From Bacteroidales bacterium (GTDB lineage: Bacteria; Bacteroidota; Bacteroidia; Bacteroidales; UBA10428): a stretch of 45,610 nt of DNA. The stretch's first letter is position 1, and each line of letters starts with the position of its first letter. This document shows, in pieces, positions 1-6,507 of the stretch. Both the position numbers and the translations under genes were made by a program. The notes under the pieces are model-generated. The model was not told the origin of the DNA. It was given only the letters and a program-made list of their open reading frames with translations, and searched no databases. The stretch covers positions 1 through 45,610 of the forward strand of contig JAFGEO010000111.1 in NCBI GenBank assembly GCA_016931575.1, given 5' to 3'.

Positions 1-93
1 GGTCGCCATAGGCTTGCCGACGGCGATACCTTCGGTCGCCATAGGCTTGCCGACGGCGATACCTTCGGTCGCCATAGGCTTGCCGACAGCGAT
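1..93. repeat. 33-bp tandem repeat (minisatellite), truncated by window edge
   Basis: Two identical 33-bp units (1-33 and 34-66) are followed by a third copy that diverges after about position 87 (one change at 88, then unrelated sequence). Each unit contains the self-complementary pair TCGCC and GGCGA, so it can fold into hairpins both within a unit and across unit junctions (GGCG, ACC, loop TTC, GGT, CGCC). Because 33 is a multiple of three, open frames run through it in several directions and give 11-residue peptide repeats. There is no sign that these are real proteins. The array continues to the left of the window. Confidence 0.85.
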
Positions 94-336
94 GGAGTTT
101 CTCCTTTACAGAATGATTAGTCTATCCTGCTGCCCTGGCGGATATGTGTTAGGTCCCGGCTTATTCATTGTGTCCTCCTATTTTGATATGCTATGATTAA
201 TCAGAAACGGTTACCTGACTTCCTGATTAACTGACGAGCAAAAAAAATCTCCCGGATTTATGGAATCTGAATGGTACTTGTATCCTACTGACAGAAACGC
301 AAAAAGAAGATCTTGTTGAACTAAAAATTATACCTC
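94..336. other. Intergenic stretch upstream of the VWA protein gene
   Basis: This is a non-coding stretch between the tandem repeat and the gene starting at 337. The one clear structure is an 8-bp dyad, TTAATCAG at 197-204 and CTGATTAA at 223-230, separated by 18 bases. I see no convincing TAnnTTTG -7 box just upstream of 337, so the promoter is not located. Confidence 0.5.
197..230. repeat. 8-bp inverted repeat TTAATCAG-N18-CTGATTAA
   Basis: This is a perfect 8-bp dyad in the region upstream of the gene at 337. It could be an operator or a weak hairpin. No T-run follows on either strand in the right position, which argues against an intrinsic terminator. Function is unknown. Confidence 0.5.
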
Positions 337-2196
337 ATGAAAAAGCTTGTATTTCTATCACTCGTTGGCCTGCTGGGCATGATCGCTGTAAACAGCATGG
401 CAAATTTTACCATTCAGGGACAGGTTACGGATGCCTACGATGGCTCACCGCTCCCCGGGGTAAATGTTATTGAAAGGGGAACAACAAATGGAACGATTAC
501 TGATATTGATGGAAAATATACCCTGACGGTAGGAGCCGAAAATGCAGTTCTCGTCTTTACGTATATCGGATACGAAACCGAAGAGGTGCGTCTTTCCGGA
601 AGGACCACCATAAACATGCAGCTGAGTGCCGCAGTGGACCAGCTGGAAGAGATCGTGGTGTTAGGCTATGGCACCTCCCGCAGCAGGGAAGCTCCTGCCT
701 CTGTTGCATCGTTCACCATCGGGAAAAAGCAGGATAAGTCTCAGGGCTATATGGCTCCCCCATCGACTTATGATATAGCCTTTGCTGAACACAATACAGA
801 AGGCTATTCCACCATCCATGAAAACGGATTTAAGGATGTCGGGATGAATCCGCTTTCCACCTTCTCCATCGATGTGGATGCCGCCTCGTATGCCAACATG
901 CGCCGCTACATCACCAACGGTCAAAGACCTCCGGTCGATGCGGTACGGATCGAGGAGATGATCAATTATTTCAAATACGATTACCCGCAACCGGAAGATG
1001 AACATCCCTTCACCGTCAATTATGAGCTCGCCGAATGCCCCTGGAACAAGGATAACCGTTTACTCCATGTAGGTCTGCAGGGACTGGAGATCCCCACGGA
1101 TGATCTACCTCCTTCCAACCTGGTATTCCTGATTGATGTATCCGGATCCATGAGTACCTATAACAAGCTCCCCTTGCTGAAGAGCGCCTTTAAGCTCCTG
1201 GTCAGTGAATTGCGCCCCGATGACAGGGTAGCCATTGTGGTATATGCAGGAGCAGCAGGACTTGTCCTGGAATCGACAAAAGGAAAGGATAAGCAGGTGA
1301 TCCTTGATGCACTTGATCGCTTGAATGCAGGGGGATCAACTGCAGGAGGTGCCGGCTTGAAGTTGGCCTATAAAACCGCCGAGGAACACTTCATGGAAAA
1401 CGGAAACAACAGGATCATCCTGGCAACAGACGGCGATTTCAATGTAGGCCAGAGCAGCAATGCCGAGATGGAACGACTGATTGAACAGGAGCGGGAGAAA
1501 GGGATTTCTATTTCGGTACTGGGATTCGGCATGGGAAACTATAAGGATGATAAAATGGAAATTATCGCCGATAAGGGAAATGGGAACTATGCCTACATCG
1601 ATAATATTCAGGAAGCTGAAAAAGTATTTGTCAATGAGTTCGGCGGCACCCTGTTTACCATTGCCAAGGATGTTAAAATCCAGATCGAGTTCAATCCTGC
1701 AAGGGTAAAGGAATACCGCCTGGTAGGGTACGAAAACCGCCTCCTGAACGAGGAAGATTTTGATAATGATAAGATCGATGCCGGGGAACTGGGATCGGGT
1801 CATACCGTTACAGCCCTCTATGAGATCGTGCTGAGAGAGGAAAAACCGGGAGAAGACAGGCTGAAATATCAGACTACCCTTTGGAACGACCTGGCACTTG
1901 AAAGCAAGGAGCTAGCCACCATTAAATTCAGGTATAAAAAGCCTGATGGGCTAAAGAGCCAGCTAATAGAGAAAACCATCCTGGATGAATACAGAAGCTT
2001 TGCGGAGACCAGCAATAATTTCCGCTTCTCGGCGGCTGTTGCCGAGTTTGGGATGTGCCTGAGAAATTCCGAGTTTAAAGGTACTTCCAGCTACGATGAA
2101 GTCCTGAGACTTGCCTCCAATGCAAAGGGAGAGGATGAAGAAGGATACCGCAGCGAGTTTGTCCGTCTGGTAAAAACTGCCAGCTCACTAAAATAG
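337..2196 (+). CDS. Secreted von Willebrand factor A (YfbK-type) protein with SusC-like N-terminal region
   Basis: Predicted exported protein of 619 residues. Residues 1-22 form a signal peptide. Residues about 24-95 are a carboxypeptidase-regulatory-like beta-sandwich (ITGQVTD-type start, LPGVNV, GTITDIDGKYTL, VFTYIGYETEEV), followed at about 104-113 by LEEIVVLGYG, the sequence that in SusC-type TonB-dependent receptors leads into the plug. There is no plug or barrel. Instead a YfbK-like N-terminal part (FSIDVDAASYANMRRYI) leads into a VWA domain with the MIDAS motif DVSGSMS, then a YfbK-type C-terminal domain. VWA MIDAS sites bind a metal and mediate protein-protein contact; the partner is unknown. 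This architecture recurs in Bacteroidetes, but the cellular role is not established. The ATG at 337 precedes the signal peptide directly. Confidence 0.88.
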   Translation: MKKLVFLSLVGLLGMIAVNSMANFTIQGQVTDAYDGSPLPGVNVIERGTTNGTITDIDGKYTLTVGAENAVLVFTYIGYETEEVRLSGRTTINMQLSAAVDQLEEIVVLGYGTSRSREAPASVASFTIGKKQDKSQGYMAPPSTYDIAFAEHNTEGYSTIHENGFKDVGMNPLSTFSIDVDAASYANMRRYITNGQRPPVDAVRIEEMINYFKYDYPQPEDEHPFTVNYELAECPWNKDNRLLHVGLQGLEIPTDDLPPSNLVFLIDVSGSMSTYNKLPLLKSAFKLLVSELRPDDRVAIVVYAGAAGLVLESTKGKDKQVILDALDRLNAGGSTAGGAGLKLAYKTAEEHFMENGNNRIILATDGDFNVGQSSNAEMERLIEQEREKGISISVLGFGMGNYKDDKMEIIADKGNGNYAYIDNIQEAEKVFVNEFGGTLFTIAKDVKIQIEFNPARVKEYRLVGYENRLLNEEDFDNDKIDAGELGSGHTVTALYEIVLREEKPGEDRLKYQTTLWNDLALESKELATIKFRYKKPDGLKSQLIEKTILDEYRSFAETSNNFRFSAAVAEFGMCLRNSEFKGTSSYDEVLRLASNAKGEDEEGYRSEFVRLVKTASSLK

Positions 2197-2247
2197 TTTT
2201 CATGGATTCCTGATTCTGATCTGCCTTTGGGCAGTTGGTTTGACGGG

Positions 2248-2272
2248 GCTGCGCTTTTGCGCAGCTTCTTTC
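2248..2272 (+). terminator. Intrinsic terminator after the VWA gene
   Basis: A 7-bp stem GCTGCGC/GCGCAGC (2248-2254 and 2259-2265) with a TTTT loop is followed by the T-rich run TTCTTTC. It lies 52 bases past the stop codon of the VWA gene. Confidence 0.75.
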
Positions 2273-2388
2273 ATTTATTGTATTTATTTCTTACCTTGTG
2301 TATTACAGGGGAAAAAACGAGAAAGGGCAATTGCAGGTTAAATCCCCTCATCAGTTTATAGAGTTGAGCAGCAGGGAATAAATTAATC

Positions 2389-3690
2389 ATGGAAATAAAA
2401 TCGTTCACCGAATATTACAACAAGCAAATCAGGATTGCCTATGTGATTCTTATTGTGCTGACCATTGTAATAAACCTGCTCGACCTCAATAACCTTGATT
2501 TTAAATCGATTTCCCTCCTGATCATAAACACCTCTACCATCACCCTGCTGATCATTACGCTTATTATTTATTTTCTTGGGAAACTGAAACTCCATATTGC
2601 GGTTAGCCTGGCCATGTATATTATTGTGGCAAATTTTTTCTTTTCCTACATCAGTTTTTTTAGGCCCAAAGAGGAATTATTGGATTACCTGATGCGCGAG
2701 ACACTTTTTCTTCTGCTTATGATGTTCTTCGGTGGTTTATTCCTGCATCGCAACCATGCCATTGCGATTCTTGTCTTTATGCTGTTCCGGTATATAAGCT
2801 TAACCATCTATCTTAAACCTCCATTTCTTCTGGAGAATATCTTTACATACAGCCTGACTTTCATTGCCCTTACTTCTGTGGTATATTTTTTATCCGGAAA
2901 ACTGCACCAGTCCATTCTGGAAATCCAGTTGAAGCAAAGCGAGATTATCCGTAAAAACGAAGATCTTTCCATTAAGAATATCAGTCTTCAGAAGATGAAT
3001 ACCTCGAAAGACAAATTCTTTGCAATCATATCCCATGATCTGCGTAACCCCCTGAATGCGCTAAAGGGTTTTGTCGATTTATTTACAATGAAAGGGAATT
3101 CCCTTGCTGAAGAAAAGCGTGAATCCTACCTTTCCAATATGCGTTCAGCCATTGATAATATCAATGAGTTATTGAGCGATTTGCTGGAGTGGTCGCGTTC
3201 GCAATCCAACCAGATGAGCTTTAATCCAAGTCATTTCAGACTTTCGGACCTATCGGACACGGTTTGCTATTATCTTAAACAGGTTGCCGAACTGAAGGAG
3301 ATTACTCTTGAAGACCTTACCGATAGGGATGCAGAGGCAAATGCCGACTTCAACATGATGTTTACGGTCATGCGAAACCTGGTCTCGAATGCCATAAAAT
3401 TCAGTAACAATGGAACCGTTGTCACCATTTTATCAGAAGATCTTGGAATGGAATACAGGATGAAGATCATCGATCAGGGAACCGGTATCGATCCGGAGAA
3501 TATTAGAAAACTATTCCAGATCAATGAAGCGTTCAGCACCCCGGGAACGAATGATGAGAAAGGGACCGGGCTCGGTCTCATTCTCTGTAAAGAGTTTGTG
3601 GAGAAAAACAGAGGCATTATCGGTGTTGAGAGTGAGCCGGGTAAAGGAAGTTCATTCTGGTTTACTCTGCCTAAAAGTCAGCATGGGTAA
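2389..3690 (+). CDS. Membrane-bound sensor histidine kinase
   Basis: A 433-residue kinase. The N-terminal half is hydrophobic with about six membrane segments (near 15-32, 41-62, 69-91, 104-120, 122-142, 150-170), followed by a short coiled coil (about 171-205). The dimerisation and phosphoacceptor motif FFAIISHDLRNPLNALKGF carries the phosphoacceptor His216. The ATP-binding domain shows the N box (MRNLVSNAIKFSNNG), G1 (DQGTGIDP) and G2 (GTGLGLILC). There is no separate extracytoplasmic sensor domain, so the signal is probably sensed in or near the membrane. No response regulator lies next to it, making it an orphan kinase whose partner is encoded elsewhere. The ligand cannot be inferred. Confidence 0.93.
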   Translation: MEIKSFTEYYNKQIRIAYVILIVLTIVINLLDLNNLDFKSISLLIINTSTITLLIITLIIYFLGKLKLHIAVSLAMYIIVANFFFSYISFFRPKEELLDYLMRETLFLLLMMFFGGLFLHRNHAIAILVFMLFRYISLTIYLKPPFLLENIFTYSLTFIALTSVVYFLSGKLHQSILEIQLKQSEIIRKNEDLSIKNISLQKMNTSKDKFFAIISHDLRNPLNALKGFVDLFTMKGNSLAEEKRESYLSNMRSAIDNINELLSDLLEWSRSQSNQMSFNPSHFRLSDLSDTVCYYLKQVAELKEITLEDLTDRDAEANADFNMMFTVMRNLVSNAIKFSNNGTVVTILSEDLGMEYRMKIIDQGTGIDPENIRKLFQINEAFSTPGTNDEKGTGLGLILCKEFVEKNRGIIGVESEPGKGSSFWFTLPKSQHG

Positions 3691-3779
3691 GCACTTGCGC
3701 TGTCCTGGAGCTCGCCGTGCCAGGAATTCCGGAAGAATTGAGTTTAAATTCTTATATTCGGCATGATAACCGGAAAGCA

Positions 3780-4253
3780 ATGCGACGAAACGAGCAGGAA
3801 ATCACTGACATTAATACCATTTATGAAATTCTGGACCAATCTGAAGTTTGCAGGCTCGCTCTTCATGACAGTCCCTATCCCTATATTGTACCCCTGAATT
3901 TTGGGTACGAGGATCAGGGGGGATTGTGTTTATATTTTCACTGTGCCCTGGAAGGAAAAAAGCTGGATCTGATCCGGAAGAACAACAAGGTCTGTTTTGA
4001 AACAGAAGCAAACACCAGGCTGGTACGCTCTGCGAAAGCCTGTGGATGGTCGATGGAATACAGAAGTGTGATAGGTTATGGGACCCTTGGGATCCTTGAG
4101 GAAGAGGAATTGGTTAGGCACGGGTTGAAGATCGTCATGAGGCACTATTCCGGAACGTCAGCGCACGATTTTGATGCCCTCTCCCTTTCAAGATGCCTGG
4201 TATTGCGACTTCAGGTTGAGTCTTATTCCGCAAAGCAACACAAGCAATCCTGA
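3780..4253 (+). CDS. Pyridoxamine 5'-phosphate oxidase-like flavin protein (NimA family)
   Basis: A split-barrel flavin-binding protein of 157 residues from the chosen start. The start MRRNEQEITD followed by EILDQSEVCRLAL and YPYIVPLNFGYE is typical of the NimA/NimB branch of the PNPOx-like family. An upstream in-frame ATG at 3717 would add 21 residues that do not look like the family, so 3780 is preferred. Some relatives reduce 5-nitroimidazoles and confer metronidazole resistance; most family members are uncharacterised, so resistance should not be assumed. The gene stands alone between the histidine kinase and the attenuator leader. Confidence 0.85.
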   Translation: MRRNEQEITDINTIYEILDQSEVCRLALHDSPYPYIVPLNFGYEDQGGLCLYFHCALEGKKLDLIRKNNKVCFETEANTRLVRSAKACGWSMEYRSVIGYGTLGILEEEELVRHGLKIVMRHYSGTSAHDFDALSLSRCLVLRLQVESYSAKQHKQS

Positions 4254-4285
4254 TACAAAATAAAAATAATTCATCCTGGTTTAAT

Positions 4286-4332
4286 AATCGCAGAAAAATA
4301 GCGGATTATAACTCTGCGATTTTGTATTTTTG
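4286..4332 (+). terminator. 9-bp dyad with T-rich tail: terminator of the flavin-protein gene and/or operator of the next promoter
   Basis: AATCGCAGA (4286-4294) and TCTGCGATT (4313-4321) are perfectly complementary, with an 18-nt loop, and are followed by TTTGTATTTTTG. As RNA this could terminate transcription of the preceding NimA-like gene. As DNA the right arm ends 3 bases before the -7 box at 4325, so the same dyad could be an operator. The sequence alone does not decide between the two. Confidence 0.5.
4325..4332 (+). promoter_or_regulatory. Bacteroidetes-type -7 promoter box for the attenuator leader
   Basis: TATTTTTG matches the Bacteroidetes TAnnTTTG -7 consensus exactly. With the usual spacing, transcription would start at about 4337-4341, that is at or next to the ATG of the small leader ORF at 4340. 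No clear -33 TTTG is visible. Confidence 0.6.
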
Positions 4333-4339
4333 CTCCATC

Positions 4340-4426
4340 ATGATGAACATGTGGCTACATAGGGATACAATTTCAACACTCGTGCTATTCAGGCACCGGG
4401 AGGTAGATAGTTGTATGCCAGCGTAG
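4340..4426 (+). CDS. Candidate 28-residue leader peptide, near-leaderless
   Basis: A short ORF opens with ATG ATG AAC ATG TGG and ends at TAG 4424-4426; the peptide ends RHREVDSCMPA. It lies entirely inside the predicted leader transcript, and its first ATG is within a few bases of the predicted start site, so the message would be leaderless or nearly so. Codons for Arg-His-Arg-Glu-Val overlap the segment 4395-4404 that can pair with the terminator below. The only Cys codon and the last Met codon follow directly. That layout is what a translation-coupled attenuator needs. The peptide is too short for coding statistics to help; translation is inferred from position, not shown. Confidence 0.45.
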   Translation: MMNMWLHRDTISTLVLFRHREVDSCMPA

Positions 4427-4464
4427 AACATCATAGTAGCAAACAATATATGAAACCTCCCGGT
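4395..4464 (+). promoter_or_regulatory. Candidate antiterminator pairing
   Basis: ACCGGGAGGT at 4395-4404 is the exact reverse complement of ACCTCCCGGT at 4455-4464, giving a 10-bp helix. Segment 4455-4463 is also the 5' arm of the terminator hairpin, so the two structures are mutually exclusive. Nine bases of 4396-4404 duplicate the terminator's 3' arm. Confidence 0.6.
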
Positions 4465-4486
4465 AAAAGCCGGGAGGTTTTTTTTT
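4453..4486 (+). terminator. Strong intrinsic terminator upstream of the exporter gene (attenuator)
   Basis: An 11-bp stem AAACCTCCCGG/CCGGGAGGTTT (4453-4463 and 4470-4480) with a TAAAAG loop is followed by six further T residues. It sits only 16 bases before the ATG at 4503, well downstream of the previous gene, so it most likely gates entry into the exporter gene rather than ending the earlier transcript. Confidence 0.85.
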
Positions 4487-4502
4487 ACCTAAATCTCAGA
4501 TT

Positions 4503-5456
4503 ATGGAAAATGAAAATGTCCCAGGTAAGTTCGGGGCTGTTCTGCTGGCACTTGGCGGAGTGGTCCTGTTTTCCGCAAAAGCGGTATTTGTAAAAATGGC
4601 GTATGCCTTTGAGACAGACGTAGTGCTGCTCCTGTTGGTCCGGTTAATGATTGCCCTGCCTGTATACTTGCTTATTGTTGTGTTTTCATTCAGGAAGTGG
4701 AAGAAAAAGTATCCCCTGAAAGCCATACATGTTCTGGCCATCACAGGCCTGGGACTTGGGGGGTATTACCTGGCCAGCTACCTCGATTTTGCAGGGCTTA
4801 AGTATGTGTCAGCCAGTGTCGAACGTATCATTCTTTTCGTCTACCCGACGATGGTGGTATTGCTGACTGCCCTGATGAACAGGAGCAGGATCCCCGGCAG
4901 GCAGATCTATGCCATTGTGATCACCTATTTTGGGATGTTCCTCATTTTTTATCAGGGGGTAGGTTCGGAACAACAGGTAAACCTGTTGCTCGGAGGAGCA
5001 TTGATTATTGGATGCGCATTTATCTATGCCCTGTTTATGATCGGCACCGAACGGTTAATGCCTTACGCCGGATCGGTGCAGCTTACAAGCTATACGATGA
5101 TTGTATCAACAGTATCCGTGCTGTGCCACTTTCTGTTGTCTGACCATCCTCCCCTGACAGGGGTTCCCGTGCAGGTATTCTGGATTGGCGGTGGAATGGC
5201 CATATTTTCAACGGTGATACCCTCCTTTATGATCGCTGAGGCCATTCGCAGGCTAAGTGCCTCAAATGTGGCTATCATCGGGAGTATAGGACCTTTTAGT
5301 ACCATGCTTATGGCCTCCGTGTTCCTGGGGGAAAGCCTGACAGCGTTTCAGTTCCTGGGTGCCATCATAATTATTTCAGGGGTCCTCCTGGTAAGCTTCG
5401 GGAAGAAAAAACCGGATGCCCAACCCGATAGCAGAGAGCTGAAAAAAGTAGCCTGA
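4503..5456 (+). CDS. EamA/DMT-family transporter
   Basis: An integral membrane protein of 317 residues with about ten hydrophobic segments arranged as two repeats of the EamA (drug/metabolite transporter) fold. The second repeat ends in the typical SVFLGESLTAFQFLGAIIIISGVLL. Members of the superfamily often export amino acids or small metabolites; E. coli EamA (YdeD) exports cysteine and O-acetylserine, but the substrate here cannot be read from sequence. It is preceded by a leader with a terminator and a competing helix, so expression is probably controlled by attenuation. A Tam-like methyltransferase follows after 64 bases and is likely co-transcribed. Confidence 0.9.
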   Translation: MENENVPGKFGAVLLALGGVVLFSAKAVFVKMAYAFETDVVLLLLVRLMIALPVYLLIVVFSFRKWKKKYPLKAIHVLAITGLGLGGYYLASYLDFAGLKYVSASVERIILFVYPTMVVLLTALMNRSRIPGRQIYAIVITYFGMFLIFYQGVGSEQQVNLLLGGALIIGCAFIYALFMIGTERLMPYAGSVQLTSYTMIVSTVSVLCHFLLSDHPPLTGVPVQVFWIGGGMAIFSTVIPSFMIAEAIRRLSASNVAIIGSIGPFSTMLMASVFLGESLTAFQFLGAIIIISGVLLVSFGKKKPDAQPDSRELKKVA

Positions 5457-5520
5457 AGTAATTGTTTCCTATCCTGAATTAAAACCAAATGATAAAACAG
5501 CAAACTATAACTATAAAGAA

Positions 5521-6294
5521 ATGAAAAACGATTGGAACCCGGAGTTATACCTTCAATTTGAAAAGGAACGCAGGCAGCCCAGTATCGATCTGGTTTCCCG
5601 GATCGATAAAAAAAATCCTCAACAAATCATTGATATAGGCTGTGGTCCCGGAAACAGCACACAGGTTCTTCGCTACAGATGGCCTGATAGTAAGATCATG
5701 GGGATCGACAATTCCGAGGCTATGATCGCAAAAGCAAAAAGAGACTATCCGGACCAGGATTGGAATGTATTCGATGCGGCGACAGAAATGATCCCCGGAA
5801 AGTTCGATATCGTTTTCTCGAATGCAACAATTCAATGGATACCGGATCACCCTGGCCTGTTCAGAAAGTTCACTGACATGCTGTCAGACGGGGGTATACT
5901 GGCCGTTCAGATCCCATTATTCTGGAACATGCCTCTGGGCAAATCTATTCAGAAGACTTCCAGGATGGTAAGGTGGGCGAATAGGATAGGAAAGATTCAT
6001 GAGCTCTTTACCATTCACAATCCCGTGGAATATTTTGAGATGCTAAGTAAACTATTTGACCGGGTGGAGATATGGAAAACAGACTATATCCATATCATGG
6101 AAACTCAGGAGGCCATCCTGGAAATGATCCGAAGTACCGGCTTGCGACCCTATCTTGATCAGCTCGGGGAAGATGAAAAGTCAGGGTTTACTAACTTGAT
6201 TCTGGAAGGGATCAAAAGGGATTATCCTCACCGTGAAAACGGAAAAGTCTTATTCCCCTTTGAGCGTTTGTTCCTAATTGGGGAGAAGTGTTGA
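5521..6294 (+). CDS. tam: SAM-dependent methyltransferase, trans-aconitate 2-methyltransferase-like
   Basis: A class I methyltransferase of 257 residues. Motif I IDIGCGPGNSTQVL (about 37-50) and the acidic end of strand 2 (GIDNSEAMI) form the SAM site. The family-typical stretches NATIQWIPDHPGLF, LAVQIP, STGLRPYLDQL and the C-terminal FPFERLFLIG all match what is known of E. coli Tam, which methyl-esterifies trans-aconitate, an inhibitor of aconitase. The length is close to the E. coli enzyme. Substrate assignment is by family resemblance only. It follows the EamA transporter and is followed by a long inverted repeat. Confidence 0.82.
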   Translation: MKNDWNPELYLQFEKERRQPSIDLVSRIDKKNPQQIIDIGCGPGNSTQVLRYRWPDSKIMGIDNSEAMIAKAKRDYPDQDWNVFDAATEMIPGKFDIVFSNATIQWIPDHPGLFRKFTDMLSDGGILAVQIPLFWNMPLGKSIQKTSRMVRWANRIGKIHELFTIHNPVEYFEMLSKLFDRVEIWKTDYIHIMETQEAILEMIRSTGLRPYLDQLGEDEKSGFTNLILEGIKRDYPHRENGKVLFPFERLFLIGEKC

Positions 6295-6346
6295 CAGATT
6301 ATTTCCGGGCTTGCACCGGGTACAGATTAATTCGTGCAGATACCGG

Positions 6347-6390
6347 AAATTTAAGTATGCTTAAAATATTATTTAAGCATACTTAAATTT
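6347..6390. repeat. 19-bp perfect inverted repeat with 6-nt loop
   Basis: Arms 6347-6365 and 6372-6390 are exact reverse complements (AAATTTAAGTATGCTTAAA and its complement) around ATATTA. Each arm itself contains the imperfect dyad TTAAG-TATG-CTTAA. The sequence TATATTTTTTA follows on the + side, so it may act as the terminator of the methyltransferase gene. The long, very AT-rich perfect dyad is also compatible with a protein-binding site. Confidence 0.8.
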
Positions 6391-6507
6391 ATATTTTTTA
6401 TCCAACAACGCGATTTTCCATATAGTTAAGCCTTCGCTTCTGCCAGTCATCCTTTTTTTTATTCCCCGAATCATCTTATTTTCGTTGGGAGAACATAAGC
6501 TGATTCA

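Noticed and set aside
1-93. Possible CRISPR array from the repeated 33-bp units
   Set aside because: The units are directly contiguous with no spacers, and there are no cas genes, so it is a plain tandem repeat.
14-196. 60-codon open frame through the tandem repeat
   Set aside because: It merely translates the 33-bp units and has no protein-like composition afterwards.
3717-3779. Longer start for the NimA-like gene
   Set aside because: The extra residues are not typical of the family, while MRRNEQEITD at 3780 is.
6347-6390. Terminal repeat of an insertion sequence
   Set aside because: There is no transposase gene or target duplication near it, and the arms are adjacent rather than flanking an element.
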